NCBI GenBank assembly: GCA_903841915.1
Contig: CAIMKO010000052.1
Coordinates: 1 to 6,395, forward strand
From: an uncultured Chitinophagaceae bacterium
GTDB taxonomy: Bacteria > Bacteroidota > Bacteroidia > Chitinophagales > Chitinophagaceae
Direction: 5' to 3'
DNA length: 6,395 nt
Part shown: positions 1-5,918 of the stretch, piece after piece
Layout of the letters: each line of letters begins with the position of its first letter
Numbering within the stretch: position 1 is the first letter of the stretch
Program-made: the position numbers and the translations under genes
The notes under the pieces: model-generated
What the model saw: only the letters and a program-made list of their open reading frames with translations
Told to the model about the DNA's origin: nothing
Databases searched by the model: none

Positions 1-1294
1 AAGTAATGATCCTTTGAACTATGGAAAGGCCCAAACCAAAGCCTTTTACATTTGCCGCATTGTTGCCTCTGAAAAATGGCACTTTCAATTTCTCTATTTC
101 CGATTCAGTGAGCATGCTGCCGTGATTATCAAAATAAACATAGATCATCTGATCCTTCGCATCAATTGTTACAATCACTTTTTTATCTGAAGAATATTGC
201 CAGGCATTTTTGATCAAATTACTGAATGCTACTTTTAGCAATGCTTCATTTCCTTTGATCATTAATTCATTCTCATCTTCCGGCACATTGGTAAATTGCA
301 ATTCAACATCAACGCCCTGCAACATTTTCTTAGTGGCACTCATTGTATCATATAACACTTCATCAATTCGCATGAATGGCCATTTACCCGATGATTGTAT
401 CTTTTCATACTGTGATAAAAGCAACAATGAATTGGTAAGATCGATCAATCCGATCTGATCTTCCTGCAATGATTCTAATACTTCTTTATACGCTTCTTTT
501 GAAAGGTCTTTCCGCAACGCTGATTCAGTTTGAGAAAGCATTGTAGCAAGTGGTGTTCTCAATTCATGCGAAGCATGGTGTACAAAACTTTTTTGCGATT
601 CAAAAGCTTGATTTAATCTTTCAAGCATTGCGTTAAAATTCTTTGCGATCTGATTCACTTCTTTTTTACCTTTCCCAATATCTAATCTTTCAGAAAGATT
701 TAATTCAGTGGTTCGCTGCATCTGCGCACTCAATGTAGTTAACGGACTCAATATTTCCGTTACGAAAAATATAGAGATCAGTAAAGTGATCAGTAAGCTT
801 CCTGCAAATACAGACCCCAAAATTAGTTTCAATCTTTTTAGTTTGACCAATTCGTCATTATCTACGGCAGATATCAGGATGTATATTTTATGCTTGGGCA
901 TATAAAATGCTGCACATTCAGAATTTCCGGACACATATCTGTACTCGAAAGCCGGTGTGCTGCGTATCTGCTTTACAAGTGTTGGATCTAATTGTATGTA
1001 AACAGAATCCGGGTCTTTAAATAGTATCTTAAATGAAGAATCATATATCACCAGTTTTTCATTGCTGAAAGACCCCTTATTTTCTTCATGTAATTTTTCG
1101 ATGATAGTATTTGTATCTTTTGAGGAAAGGTTGGTGAAATTGTTATAAAATCTCACAGCATCCGCATGTAATTTTTGATACGAATCATCTGTACTGCTGT
1201 TATAATAAAGAATATAAATGGTTGCAGAACTGATCACCAATACAATAGCTACAAAAAATGTGAACAGGGCTGTAAAGCGAAGTTTCAGATTCAT
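1..1294 (-). CDS. Membrane sensor histidine kinase, C-terminus cut by window edge
   Basis: This is the sensor kinase of a two-component system; it should autophosphorylate on a histidine and pass phosphate to the regulator encoded just upstream. The frame is open from the ATG at 1294 to base 1, giving 431 codons without a stop. Visible parts in order are a first membrane helix (about residues 8-30), an extracytoplasmic sensor region of about 125 residues, a second helix (about 157-179), a HAMP linker (about 180-233), the H-box ASHELRTP with phosphoacceptor His243, an N-box around IKNAWQYS (Asn363), a G1 box reading DNHGS (Asp389, Gly392), the F-box PFFRG, and the G2 box GFGLGL (418-423). Only the last 10-20 residues should be missing. 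The G1 box lacks the usual second glycine (DxGxG), a variation I believe is common in kinases of this phylum. The sensor region has no fold I recognise, so the stimulus is unknown. The start is supported by an AAAGGA site upstream. Confidence 0.95.
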   Translation of the reverse strand, partial: MNLKLRFTALFTFFVAIVLVISSATIYILYYNSSTDDSYQKLHADAVRFYNNFTNLSSKDTNTIIEKLHEENKGSFSNEKLVIYDSSFKILFKDPDSVYIQLDPTLVKQIRSTPAFEYRYVSGNSECAAFYMPKHKIYILISAVDNDELVKLKRLKLILGSVFAGSLLITLLISIFFVTEILSPLTTLSAQMQRTTELNLSERLDIGKGKKEVNQIAKNFNAMLERLNQAFESQKSFVHHASHELRTPLATMLSQTESALRKDLSKEAYKEVLESLQEDQIGLIDLTNSLLLLSQYEKIQSSGKWPFMRIDEVLYDTMSATKKMLQGVDVELQFTNVPEDENELMIKGNEALLKVAFSNLIKNAWQYSSDKKVIVTIDAKDQMIYVYFDNHGSMLTESEIEKLKVPFFRGNNAANVKGFGLGLSIVQRIIT

Positions 1295-1299
1295 GCGAT

Positions 1300-1305
1300 T
1301 CCTTT
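1300..1305 (-). promoter_or_regulatory. Ribosome binding site of the histidine kinase gene
   Basis: On the minus strand the sequence before the kinase ATG reads TAAAGGAATCGC. The AAAGGA core lies 5 bases before the start codon and overlaps the TAA stop of the response regulator gene. It is the clearest Shine-Dalgarno-like site in the window, where most starts have none. Its overlap with the upstream stop fits translational coupling of regulator and kinase, although coupling itself is an inference. Confidence 0.6.
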
Positions 1306-1987
1306 ATTTCATATAATAACCAAAGCCCGGTTTGGTATGAATTAATTTTTCTTCAAATTTCTTGTCGATCTTGTTTCGCAGAAAACTAATATATACTTCA
1401 ATGGTATTGGTACCTGTATCAAAATTGAGGTCCCATACTTTTTCTAATATCTCCTGCCTTGATATTACTTTATTTCTGTTATTGGCCAGCAATGTCAACA
1501 AAGAAAATTCTTTTGCAGTAAGCGGGATCTCGCCCCCTGCCCTGGTGACAGTCTTGGTAGTAAAATCGATATGAAGATCTTCTATATCAATATTCGTTTG
1601 ATTGGCATCTGTGGTATCTGATCTTTTTAAGGATACTTTGATTCTTGCAAATAGTTCATCGAAATGAAAAGGTTTTACGATATAATCATCAGCACCTACG
1701 CCAAAAGCATCCATTTTATCATGCAATTCTCCTAAAGCGGTCAGCATGATAATAGGAATATTCTTATTTGCAGCACGAAACTCTTTACAAAGCGCAAGTC
1801 CGTTTTTATAGGGTAGATTGATGTCTAATAAGACAAGAGAATACTGATGCTGGTTAAAAAGTTTCTCGGCTATTTGCCCATCAAATGCAACATCGGTCTT
1901 AAATCCATGATTTGTAAGTTCTTCCTGTATAACCAGACTTAACTTAGGTTCATCCTCTGCCAATAATATTCTGTATCCTTTTTCCAT
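1304..1987 (-). CDS. OmpR/PhoB-family response regulator
   Basis: This is a DNA-binding response regulator of 227 residues, the usual length for the OmpR/PhoB family. The receiver domain (about 5-120) has the acidic pocket Glu11-Asp12, phosphoacceptor Asp55 in LVLLDINLP, the switch Thr83 in MLTALGE, and Lys105 in DYIVKPF. The C-terminal winged-helix domain (about 132-227) begins after a short polar linker; it contains the PLTAKEF strand-helix, the DNA recognition helix around TNTIEVYISFLRNKI (about 194-208), and the closing wing GFGYYM. Its stop lies 9 bp before the kinase start, so the two genes form a regulator-first operon and are almost certainly cognate. The start is the first ATG of a conserved N-terminus (RILLAEDE); upstream is A-rich with no clear Shine-Dalgarno. 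Similarity to CusR/ArlR/RprY-like regulators is evident, but the regulon cannot be told from sequence, so no gene symbol is given. Confidence 0.96.
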   Translation of the reverse strand: MEKGYRILLAEDEPKLSLVIQEELTNHGFKTDVAFDGQIAEKLFNQHQYSLVLLDINLPYKNGLALCKEFRAANKNIPIIMLTALGELHDKMDAFGVGADDYIVKPFHFDELFARIKVSLKRSDTTDANQTNIDIEDLHIDFTTKTVTRAGGEIPLTAKEFSLLTLLANNRNKVISRQEILEKVWDLNFDTGTNTIEVYISFLRNKIDKKFEEKLIHTKPGFGYYMK

Positions 1988-2048
1988 TTTTCACTGGGTT
2001 TAAAGAAATGACCGGCCGAGGGACACTATTGTCTAAATAAATAGCCCC

Positions 2049-2062
2049 TCCTTTTCAAAGGA
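2049..2062. repeat. 14-bp palindrome upstream of the response regulator
   Basis: The sequence TCCTTT-TC-AAAGGA is an inverted repeat with two 6-base arms and a 2-base spacer. It is centred about 70 bp upstream of the regulator start codon and overlaps one of the imperfect -7-like elements. Its position suits an operator, for example for autoregulation, but OmpR-type regulators usually bind direct repeats and only one copy is present. It may be chance. Confidence 0.3.
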
Positions 2063-2093
2063 TATTACATTTCAACTTCACCTATAACGTTTG

Positions 2094-2128
2094 CAAAGGC
2101 TACTTATTGTCATCTTTGTGCTGACAAA
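2094..2128 (-). promoter_or_regulatory. Candidate promoter of the two-component operon
   Basis: On the minus strand a TTTG (at 2125-2128) is followed after 22 bases by TAGCCTTTG (2094-2102). This resembles the Bacteroidota promoter (-33 TTTG, -7 TAnnTTTG), but the spacer is slightly long and the -7 has three rather than two bases between TA and TTTG. It would give a leader of roughly 100 bases before the regulator ATG. A second imperfect -7, TATCCTTTG at 2056-2064, lacks a suitably placed -33. This is a weak call. Confidence 0.22.
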
Positions 2129-2181
2129 TTTGATTAAGCAAGAGGATGTAATTAAAAAAGGATGTGTTGAGAATAGGAAAA

Positions 2182-2216
2182 TGTTCATTGGAGGCCTTTT
2201 CAGATGAACAAAGGCC
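2182..2216. other. Two interleaved inverted repeats (possible pseudoknot or alternative hairpins)
   Basis: TGTTCAT (2182-2188) is complementary to ATGAACA (2204-2210), and GGCCTTT (2193-2199) is complementary to AAAGGCC (2210-2216). The arms alternate, so as RNA they would form either an H-type pseudoknot or two competing hairpins; they share only base 2210. The element lies 39 bp past the stop of the lipoprotein gene, in its 3' untranslated region when read on the minus strand. The GGCC-containing stem could act in 3'-end stability or weak termination, but no strong U-tract follows. Function is unknown. Confidence 0.4.
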
Positions 2217-2254
2217 CTGATTAAATGAAAAGAAGAGGTTAATGAAAAAAGAGA

Positions 2255-2977
2255 CTACTGCAATTGCTTTATTTCACCACTGCCGGCAATATGTTGAGAA
2301 ACTTTTGGATTCCCCTTATAAAACACGCTCCCACTGCCGGCAATATTGATATCCAATGTATTATCGGCAAATACTTTTACATTACCACTGCCGGCAATAT
2401 GAATTTGAGCATTCTCGGCTTTTAGGTTTTCAGCCTTATAATCGCCATGACCGGCAATTCGGATTTCTTCATCCTTTGTTTCTCCGGCAATTGTGATATT
2501 ACCGCTTCCTGCGATCTCAGCTTTCACTTTGGGAGCATTGATCAAAAGATCCATATTACCACTGCCGGCAATATGAAGTTCCAATTTATTGCTGCTATTG
2601 AATTTGTCTTTACCGATAATATTGCCGCTGCCAGCTAATTCAACAGCTTCCAATTCATCAGTGGTTATATATATTTTGATACTGTTTGTAGCGATCAATC
2701 TCTCATGATCCCTTGACTTAATGACCAGCCAATCCCCCTCATTTTCTGTAACGATATGCGACATCAGATTATCGTCCGTTTCCACTTTTAGGGATGTACT
2801 TGACCCTTTGGTCAATTCCACATCATAACTTCCCGCAAGCTTTATCTTAGCTGCTGTCCGGATATTTCTTTGTTCAGAAACGATATTACCGCTTCCTTTC
2901 ACTCTTTTTCCAATGACAAGGTCACAACCCGATAAAAGGAAAGCCGATGCTACGAATATGAATACTAAATTTCTCAT
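2255..2977 (-). CDS. Head-GIN (DUF2807) domain lipoprotein
   Basis: This is a 240-residue predicted lipoprotein with a putative auto-transporter adhesin head-GIN domain (DUF2807), a family common in Bacteroidota and of unproven function. The N-terminus has one or two basic residues, a hydrophobic stretch, and the lipobox LSGC with lipid-modified Cys18. The mature protein is dominated by turn motifs: KGSGN near 27-31, LAGSY near 47-51, then A-G-S/H-G at 115, 137, 156, 175, 195, 213 and 231, spaced 22, 19, 19, 20, 18 and 18 residues. Alternating hydrophobic residues flank each turn, as expected for a right-handed beta-helix or roll. Only the fourth of these turns deviates (AGHGD). The protein is expected in the periplasm or on the outer membrane. 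No Shine-Dalgarno precedes the ATG, and the lipobox fixes the start. The gene points the same way as the two-component operon, but a 267-bp gap makes cotranscription uncertain. Despite the family name, an adhesin role is unproven. Confidence 0.9.
   Translation of the reverse strand: MRNLVFIFVASAFLLSGCDLVIGKRVKGSGNIVSEQRNIRTAAKIKLAGSYDVELTKGSSTSLKVETDDNLMSHIVTENEGDWLVIKSRDHERLIATNSIKIYITTDELEAVELAGSGNIIGKDKFNSSNKLELHIAGSGNMDLLINAPKVKAEIAGSGNITIAGETKDEEIRIAGHGDYKAENLKAENAQIHIAGSGNVKVFADNTLDINIAGSGSVFYKGNPKVSQHIAGSGEIKQLQ
2277..2640 (-). repeat. Intragenic repeat units encoding AGSG turns
   Basis: Seven in-frame units encode the AGSG turns of the lipoprotein. On the plus strand the 16-mer CCACTGCCGGCAATAT occurs identically at 2277-2292, 2331-2346, 2385-2400 and 2559-2574. 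Diverged copies lie at 2445-2460, 2502-2517 and 2625-2640. Start-to-start spacings are 54, 54, 60, 57, 57 and 66 bases, all multiples of three. Each perfect copy contains the 8-base palindrome TGCCGGCA. The sequence between the turns is not repeated, so this is a protein-level beta-helix periodicity with a shared nucleotide core rather than a simple tandem repeat. Confidence 0.85.
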
Positions 2978-3080
2978 GTTATTAAATTATTTCAGCAAGT
3001 TAGAAAAAACATTTGTGACTTTATAACCATTCCTATGCCTGTATTCACCGCTAATCATCGTAATTCTTTTACATTTGCGC
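2978..3080. other. Divergent intergenic region between lipoprotein gene and guaA
   Basis: This 103-bp AT-rich spacer separates the leftward lipoprotein gene from the rightward guaA and must hold both promoters unless guaA is read from elsewhere. For guaA there is a good -7 element at 3070-3077. For the lipoprotein gene I find only a degenerate candidate (minus strand TAACTTG, just upstream of its ATG) with no -33 partner. No terminator or riboswitch-like fold is apparent; in particular the spacer is too short for a typical purine riboswitch plus expression platform. Confidence 0.6.
3070..3077 (+). promoter_or_regulatory. Bacteroidota -7 promoter element of guaA
   Basis: TACATTTG matches the Bacteroidota -7 consensus TAnnTTTG exactly. 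Its last base is only 3 bases before the guaA ATG at 3081, so transcription would start at or within a few bases of the start codon, giving a leaderless or near-leaderless mRNA. No TTTG or TTG sits at the expected -33 distance (about 3044-3050 reads TTCACCG), so the promoter is supported by the -7 alone. Confidence 0.45.
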
Positions 3081-4631
3081 ATGACTGAAAAAATTCTAAT
3101 CCTCGATTTCGGCAGCCAATATACACAACTTATTGCCCGTGCAGTAAGAGAAGCTAATGTGTATTGCGAGATCATTCCTTATCACAAATCATTTTCGATC
3201 GATAATAGTTTAAAAGGGATCATACTGAGCGGTTCCCCTTTTAGTGTAAATGAAGACAAAGCCCCTACTGTAGATATTCCTTCCTTCATAAAACAACTGC
3301 CCGTACTCGGTGTTTGTTACGGAGCACAACTGACCGCAAAAGAATTTGGCGGGCGGGTTGATAAAAGCAATAAGCGAGAATATGGCAGAGCCAAACTCGA
3401 AAAAATAAAAGAAGATATTTTATTGACTGATGTATATAATAACTCACAGGTTTGGATGAGCCATAGTGATTCGATCGTTTCATTACCGGATGGCTTTGAA
3501 ATATTAGCAACCACGGAAAGTATTCCGGTTGCGGCTTTCAAACAGTCGACAGTCCTCGGTAAATCGTCGACCGACTTTCCACTTTACGGTTTACAGTTTC
3601 ATCCCGAAGTTTATCATTCAACTGAAGGGAAAAAGATCATTAAAAATTTCCTTGTTAATATTTGCGGATGCAGTCAAAACTGGACCCCTGCTTCTTTTGT
3701 ACATGAAACGGTGGCACAATTAAAAAAACAGATCGGCGATGCACAGGTAATCATGGCATTAAGCGGTGGTGTTGACAGCACTGTTGCTGCAACATTGATC
3801 AGCAAAGCAATAGGCAAAAATCTGCACGGCATTTTTGTTGATAATGGAGTATTGCGCAAAGATGAATTTGAACAGGTATTGGAAACCTACAAACAATTAG
3901 ACCTGAATGTTACCGGAATTGACAGTAAAGAATTATTTTATAAAGAACTGGCTGGTCATTCAGACCCTGAAACTAAAAGAAAGATAATCGGCAAATTATT
4001 CATTGATGTTTTTCAACAGGAAGCTCAAAAAGTGGCGGGTGTAAAATTCTTAGGACAAGGAACCATTTATCCTGATGTGATCGAAAGTGTAAGTGTACAT
4101 GGACCTTCACAAACCATCAAATCACACCATAATGTTGGCGGATTGCCGGACACGATGCATTTGGATCTGGTAGAACCATTGCGATCATTATTTAAGGATG
4201 AAGTAAGAAAAGTGGGATTGGAATTAGGCATTCCGGTCGACATGATTCAACGCCATCCTTTTCCGGGACCAGGCTTGGCCATCAGAATATTGGGGGATAT
4301 CACAAAAGAAAAAGTAGCAATGCTGCAGGAAGCTGACCATATTTATATCAACGGTTTAAAAGAAAGCGGACTTTATGAAAAAGTTTGGCAGGCAGGTACC
4401 ATTTTATTACCCGTAAAAAGTGTTGGAGTAATGGGTGATGAAAGAACCTATGAATTCACCGTGGCATTACGTGCTGTTACTTCTGTAGATGGCATGACGG
4501 CCGATTGGGCACATTTACCCTATGAATTTCTTGCCAATATATCAAATGAGATCATCAATAATGTACGTGGGATCAATCGTGTAGTGTATGATATCAGCAG
4601 TAAACCGCCGGCTACTATTGAATGGGAATAA
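3081..4631 (+). CDS. guaA: GMP synthase (glutamine-hydrolysing)
   Basis: This cytoplasmic enzyme makes GMP from XMP, ATP and glutamine in de novo purine synthesis. The N-terminal class I glutamine amidotransferase domain (about 4-195) has the nucleophile Cys79 in LGVCYGAQL and the His174/Glu176 pair in FHPEVYH. The ATP-pyrophosphatase domain follows with the P-loop LSGGVDST (227-234), [17 protein letters not shown] and SHHNVGGLP. The C-terminal dimerisation domain contains [19 protein letters not shown] and the characteristic end KPPATIEWE. At 516 residues it is close to E. coli GuaA (525), and all key residues are present. I chose the ATG at 3081 ([13 protein letters not shown]) over an in-frame TTG six bases upstream, because that TTG lies inside the -7 promoter element and the N-terminus from the ATG fits the family. 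An approximately 8-residue insertion relative to E. coli lies at 155-168, just before the YGLQFHPE strand. The next gene follows after 17 bp. Confidence 0.98.
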   Translation: MTEKILILDFGSQYTQLIARAVREANVYCEIIPYHKSFSIDNSLKGIILSGSPFSVNEDKAPTVDIPSFIKQLPVLGVCYGAQLTAKEFGGRVDKSNKREYGRAKLEKIKEDILLTDVYNNSQVWMSHSDSIVSLPDGFEILATTESIPVAAFKQSTVLGKSSTDFPLYGLQFHPEVYHSTEGKKIIKNFLVNICGCSQNWTPASFVHETVAQLKKQIGDAQVIMALSGGVDSTVAATLISKAIGKNLHGIFVDNGVLRKDEFEQVLETYKQLDLNVTGIDSKELFYKELAGHSDPETKRKIIGKLFIDVFQQEAQKVAGVKFLGQGTIYPDVIESVSVHGPSQTIKSHHNVGGLPDTMHLDLVEPLRSLFKDEVRKVGLELGIPVDMIQRHPFPGPGLAIRILGDITKEKVAMLQEADHIYINGLKESGLYEKVWQAGTILLPVKSVGVMGDERTYEFTVALRAVTSVDGMTADWAHLPYEFLANISNEIINNVRGINRVVYDISSKPPATIEWE

Positions 4632-4648
4632 ACAACTAATGATTTTTT

Positions 4649-5818
4649 ATGAGACCAGTCTATCGCTTTTTTTTATTTGCATGCTTTGCATTTTCCACCG
4701 TCATTTTATTTGCCCAAACGGAAACAAAGCATTATAAGATTGCGGTCTTCTCTCCCATTTATCTGGACTCTGTATTTGATGGCGATACCTATAAAGCCGG
4801 CATCAATAATTTACCGAAATCTGTTTTACCCGGATTGGATTTTTATAATGGTGTGATGATGGCCATTGATTCTTTACAACAGGAAGGCGCAGCTATTGAA
4901 GTAATGATTTACGATACAAAAAGCACAAGCATCAATTCGATCATTCAAAAAAATGAATTGAATGATGTGTCTCTCATCATTGCATCATTTACTAACCGTG
5001 CAGAAATTAAGTCGTTGGCTGGTCTGGCCCTGCTTAAAAAGATCCCGTTGATCTCTTCTACTTTTCCTAATGATGGAGGCGTCAATAATAATCCCTATTT
5101 CGTTGTCATCAATTCTACATTGCGCACCCATTGTGAAGAATTGTATAAACATTTGCAGAAATATTATGCAACAGGCAATATTGTGATGTTCAGAAAAAAA
5201 GGATTAGTGGAAGACATGATTCAATCTGTGTTTAATGAATCTGCAAAAGCAACTGCTTCCATCCCTTTAAAAATAAAGACAGTTGAACTTTCCGACACAT
5301 TCAATACGAGGAATGTTTTATTTGCCTTAGACAGTACAAAAAAAAATGTAGTAATATGCGGGACGATCAATGAAGCTTTTGGTCTTCGCTTGGTCAGAGC
5401 CTTGAGTAGTGCTCCTGATTATCTTTCTGTCGCTATCGGAATGCCTACCTGGGATGGGATCAAAGACCTCGACAAACCTGATTGCAAGGGAATTGAAATT
5501 GTTTATTCAACCCCCTATAATCCTTCCAGAACAGATAAAACTTCGCTTTCCTTTATTGCGAATTATAAATTAAAATATTCCGGAAGGCCTAGTGATATGG
5601 CTTTCAAAGGATTTGAATCCATGTATCATTTTACAAAACTGTTATTGGCACACGATCAAAACAGCATTAATTTTTTATCGGAAAAAAGCTATAAACTTTT
5701 CAATGATTTCGATATCCGTGCTGTAAAAAACAGGTCCACAAACAATACAGATTATCTCGAAAACAGAAAACTTTATTTTATTAAGAAAGCAGATGGCACT
5801 ATTAAATCTGTTAACTGA
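4649..5818 (+). CDS. Secreted type I periplasmic-binding-like protein
   Basis: This 389-residue protein has a signal peptide: a basic start, a hydrophobic stretch, and a likely signal peptidase I site after Ala22 (LFA-QTE). The mature part resembles type I periplasmic binding proteins of the Leu/Ile/Val-binding and receptor-ligand-binding class. It opens with KIAVFSPIYLDS, has a ligand-lobe segment ASFTNRAEIKSLAGLALLKKIPLISSTFPNDGG (given in parts: ASFTNRAEIKSLAG, then KKIPLISSTF), and ends in a second lobe with VVICGTINEAFGLRLVRAL, IGMPTWDG, YSTPYNPSRTD and PSDMAFKGFES. No LysM repeat is seen, though some Bacteroidota relatives carry one. No ABC permease or ATPase genes are nearby, so transport is not implied; it may bind a ligand or act in the envelope. 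The 17-bp gap to guaA suggests cotranscription. The start has no Shine-Dalgarno, but the signal peptide supports it. The ligand is unknown. Confidence 0.75.
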   Translation: MRPVYRFFLFACFAFSTVILFAQTETKHYKIAVFSPIYLDSVFDGDTYKAGINNLPKSVLPGLDFYNGVMMAIDSLQQEGAAIEVMIYDTKSTSINSIIQKNELNDVSLIIASFTNRAEIKSLAGLALLKKIPLISSTFPNDGGVNNNPYFVVINSTLRTHCEELYKHLQKYYATGNIVMFRKKGLVEDMIQSVFNESAKATASIPLKIKTVELSDTFNTRNVLFALDSTKKNVVICGTINEAFGLRLVRALSSAPDYLSVAIGMPTWDGIKDLDKPDCKGIEIVYSTPYNPSRTDKTSLSFIANYKLKYSGRPSDMAFKGFESMYHFTKLLLAHDQNSINFLSEKSYKLFNDFDIRAVKNRSTNNTDYLENRKLYFIKKADGTIKSVN

Positions 5819-5918
5819 TATGAAAGCATTGCCAGCTTTCGGAAGATTGGCAACTCTTTGCTCAAATCTTCTTTTACCCTGCCATTTTAATCCGTAAATT
5901 CATGCAATAATTATTTAC
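5819..5918. other. Intergenic region after the binding-protein gene
   Basis: This 100-bp spacer lies between two rightward genes. It contains several small overlapping inverted repeats: GAAAGC (5822-5827) with GCTTTC (5835-5840); TTGCCA (5829-5834) with TGGCAA (5848-5853); and GAAGATT (5842-5848) with AATCTTC (5865-5871). They cannot all form together. I find no convincing promoter for the downstream gene; TAAATTCA at 5895-5902 is only a partial match to TAnnTTTG. Confidence 0.5.
5842..5875 (+). terminator. Weak candidate terminator after the guaA unit
   Basis: GAAGATT and AATCTTC form a 7-bp stem with a 16-base loop, followed directly by TTTT. It sits 23 bp past the stop of the binding-protein gene, the right place for a terminator. 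The stem is AT-rich, the loop long and the T-run short, so it would be inefficient at best. A competing stem, GAAAGC with GCTTTC, lies just upstream at 5822-5840. Confidence 0.3.

Larger units (their letters stand above)
1988..2254. other. Intergenic region between lipoprotein and regulator genes
   Basis: This 267-bp AT-rich gap lies between the lipoprotein stop and the regulator start. I find no coding frame with a plausible start and length on either strand. It should hold the 3' untranslated region of the lipoprotein gene and the promoter of the two-component operon. Within it are a 14-bp palindrome (2049-2062), two interleaved inverted repeats (2182-2216), and two imperfect Bacteroidota -7-like elements on the minus strand (TAGCCTTTG at 2094-2102 and TATCCTTTG at 2056-2064). 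Both have three bases rather than two between TA and TTTG. The piece immediately after the lipoprotein stop is T-rich on the sense strand but has no strong hairpin there. Confidence 0.6.

Noticed and set aside
210..905. Two plus-strand open frames of 82 and 65 codons (210-458 and 708-905)
   Set aside because: Both lie antisense inside the histidine kinase gene, whose H-, N- and G-box frame is unambiguous; the translations look like random low-complexity sequence.
2277..2400. CRISPR array (identical 16-mers at 54-base spacing)
   Set aside because: The repeats are in frame inside a protein-coding gene, spaced in multiples of three, shorter than typical CRISPR repeats, and encode the IAGSG turns of a GIN domain.
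2447..2638. Plus-strand open frame of 63 codons
   Set aside because: It is antisense to the AGSG repeats of the lipoprotein gene and stays open because of the repeat's codon content.
3075..3080. TTG as an upstream start of guaA, adding two residues
   Set aside because: The TTG lies inside the TACATTTG promoter element, and the ATG at 3081 gives the normal N-terminus [13 protein letters not shown].
2987..3175. Minus-strand open frame of 62 codons upstream of the lipoprotein gene
   Set aside because: It overlaps the guaA start and promoter on the opposite strand, has no signal or domain, and would be antisense to conserved coding sequence.
5338..5346. Run of nine A bases in the binding-protein gene as a programmed frameshift or assembly error
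   Set aside because: The frame continues normally through the run into conserved sequence (NVVICGTINEAFG) and neither alternative frame gives a longer protein.
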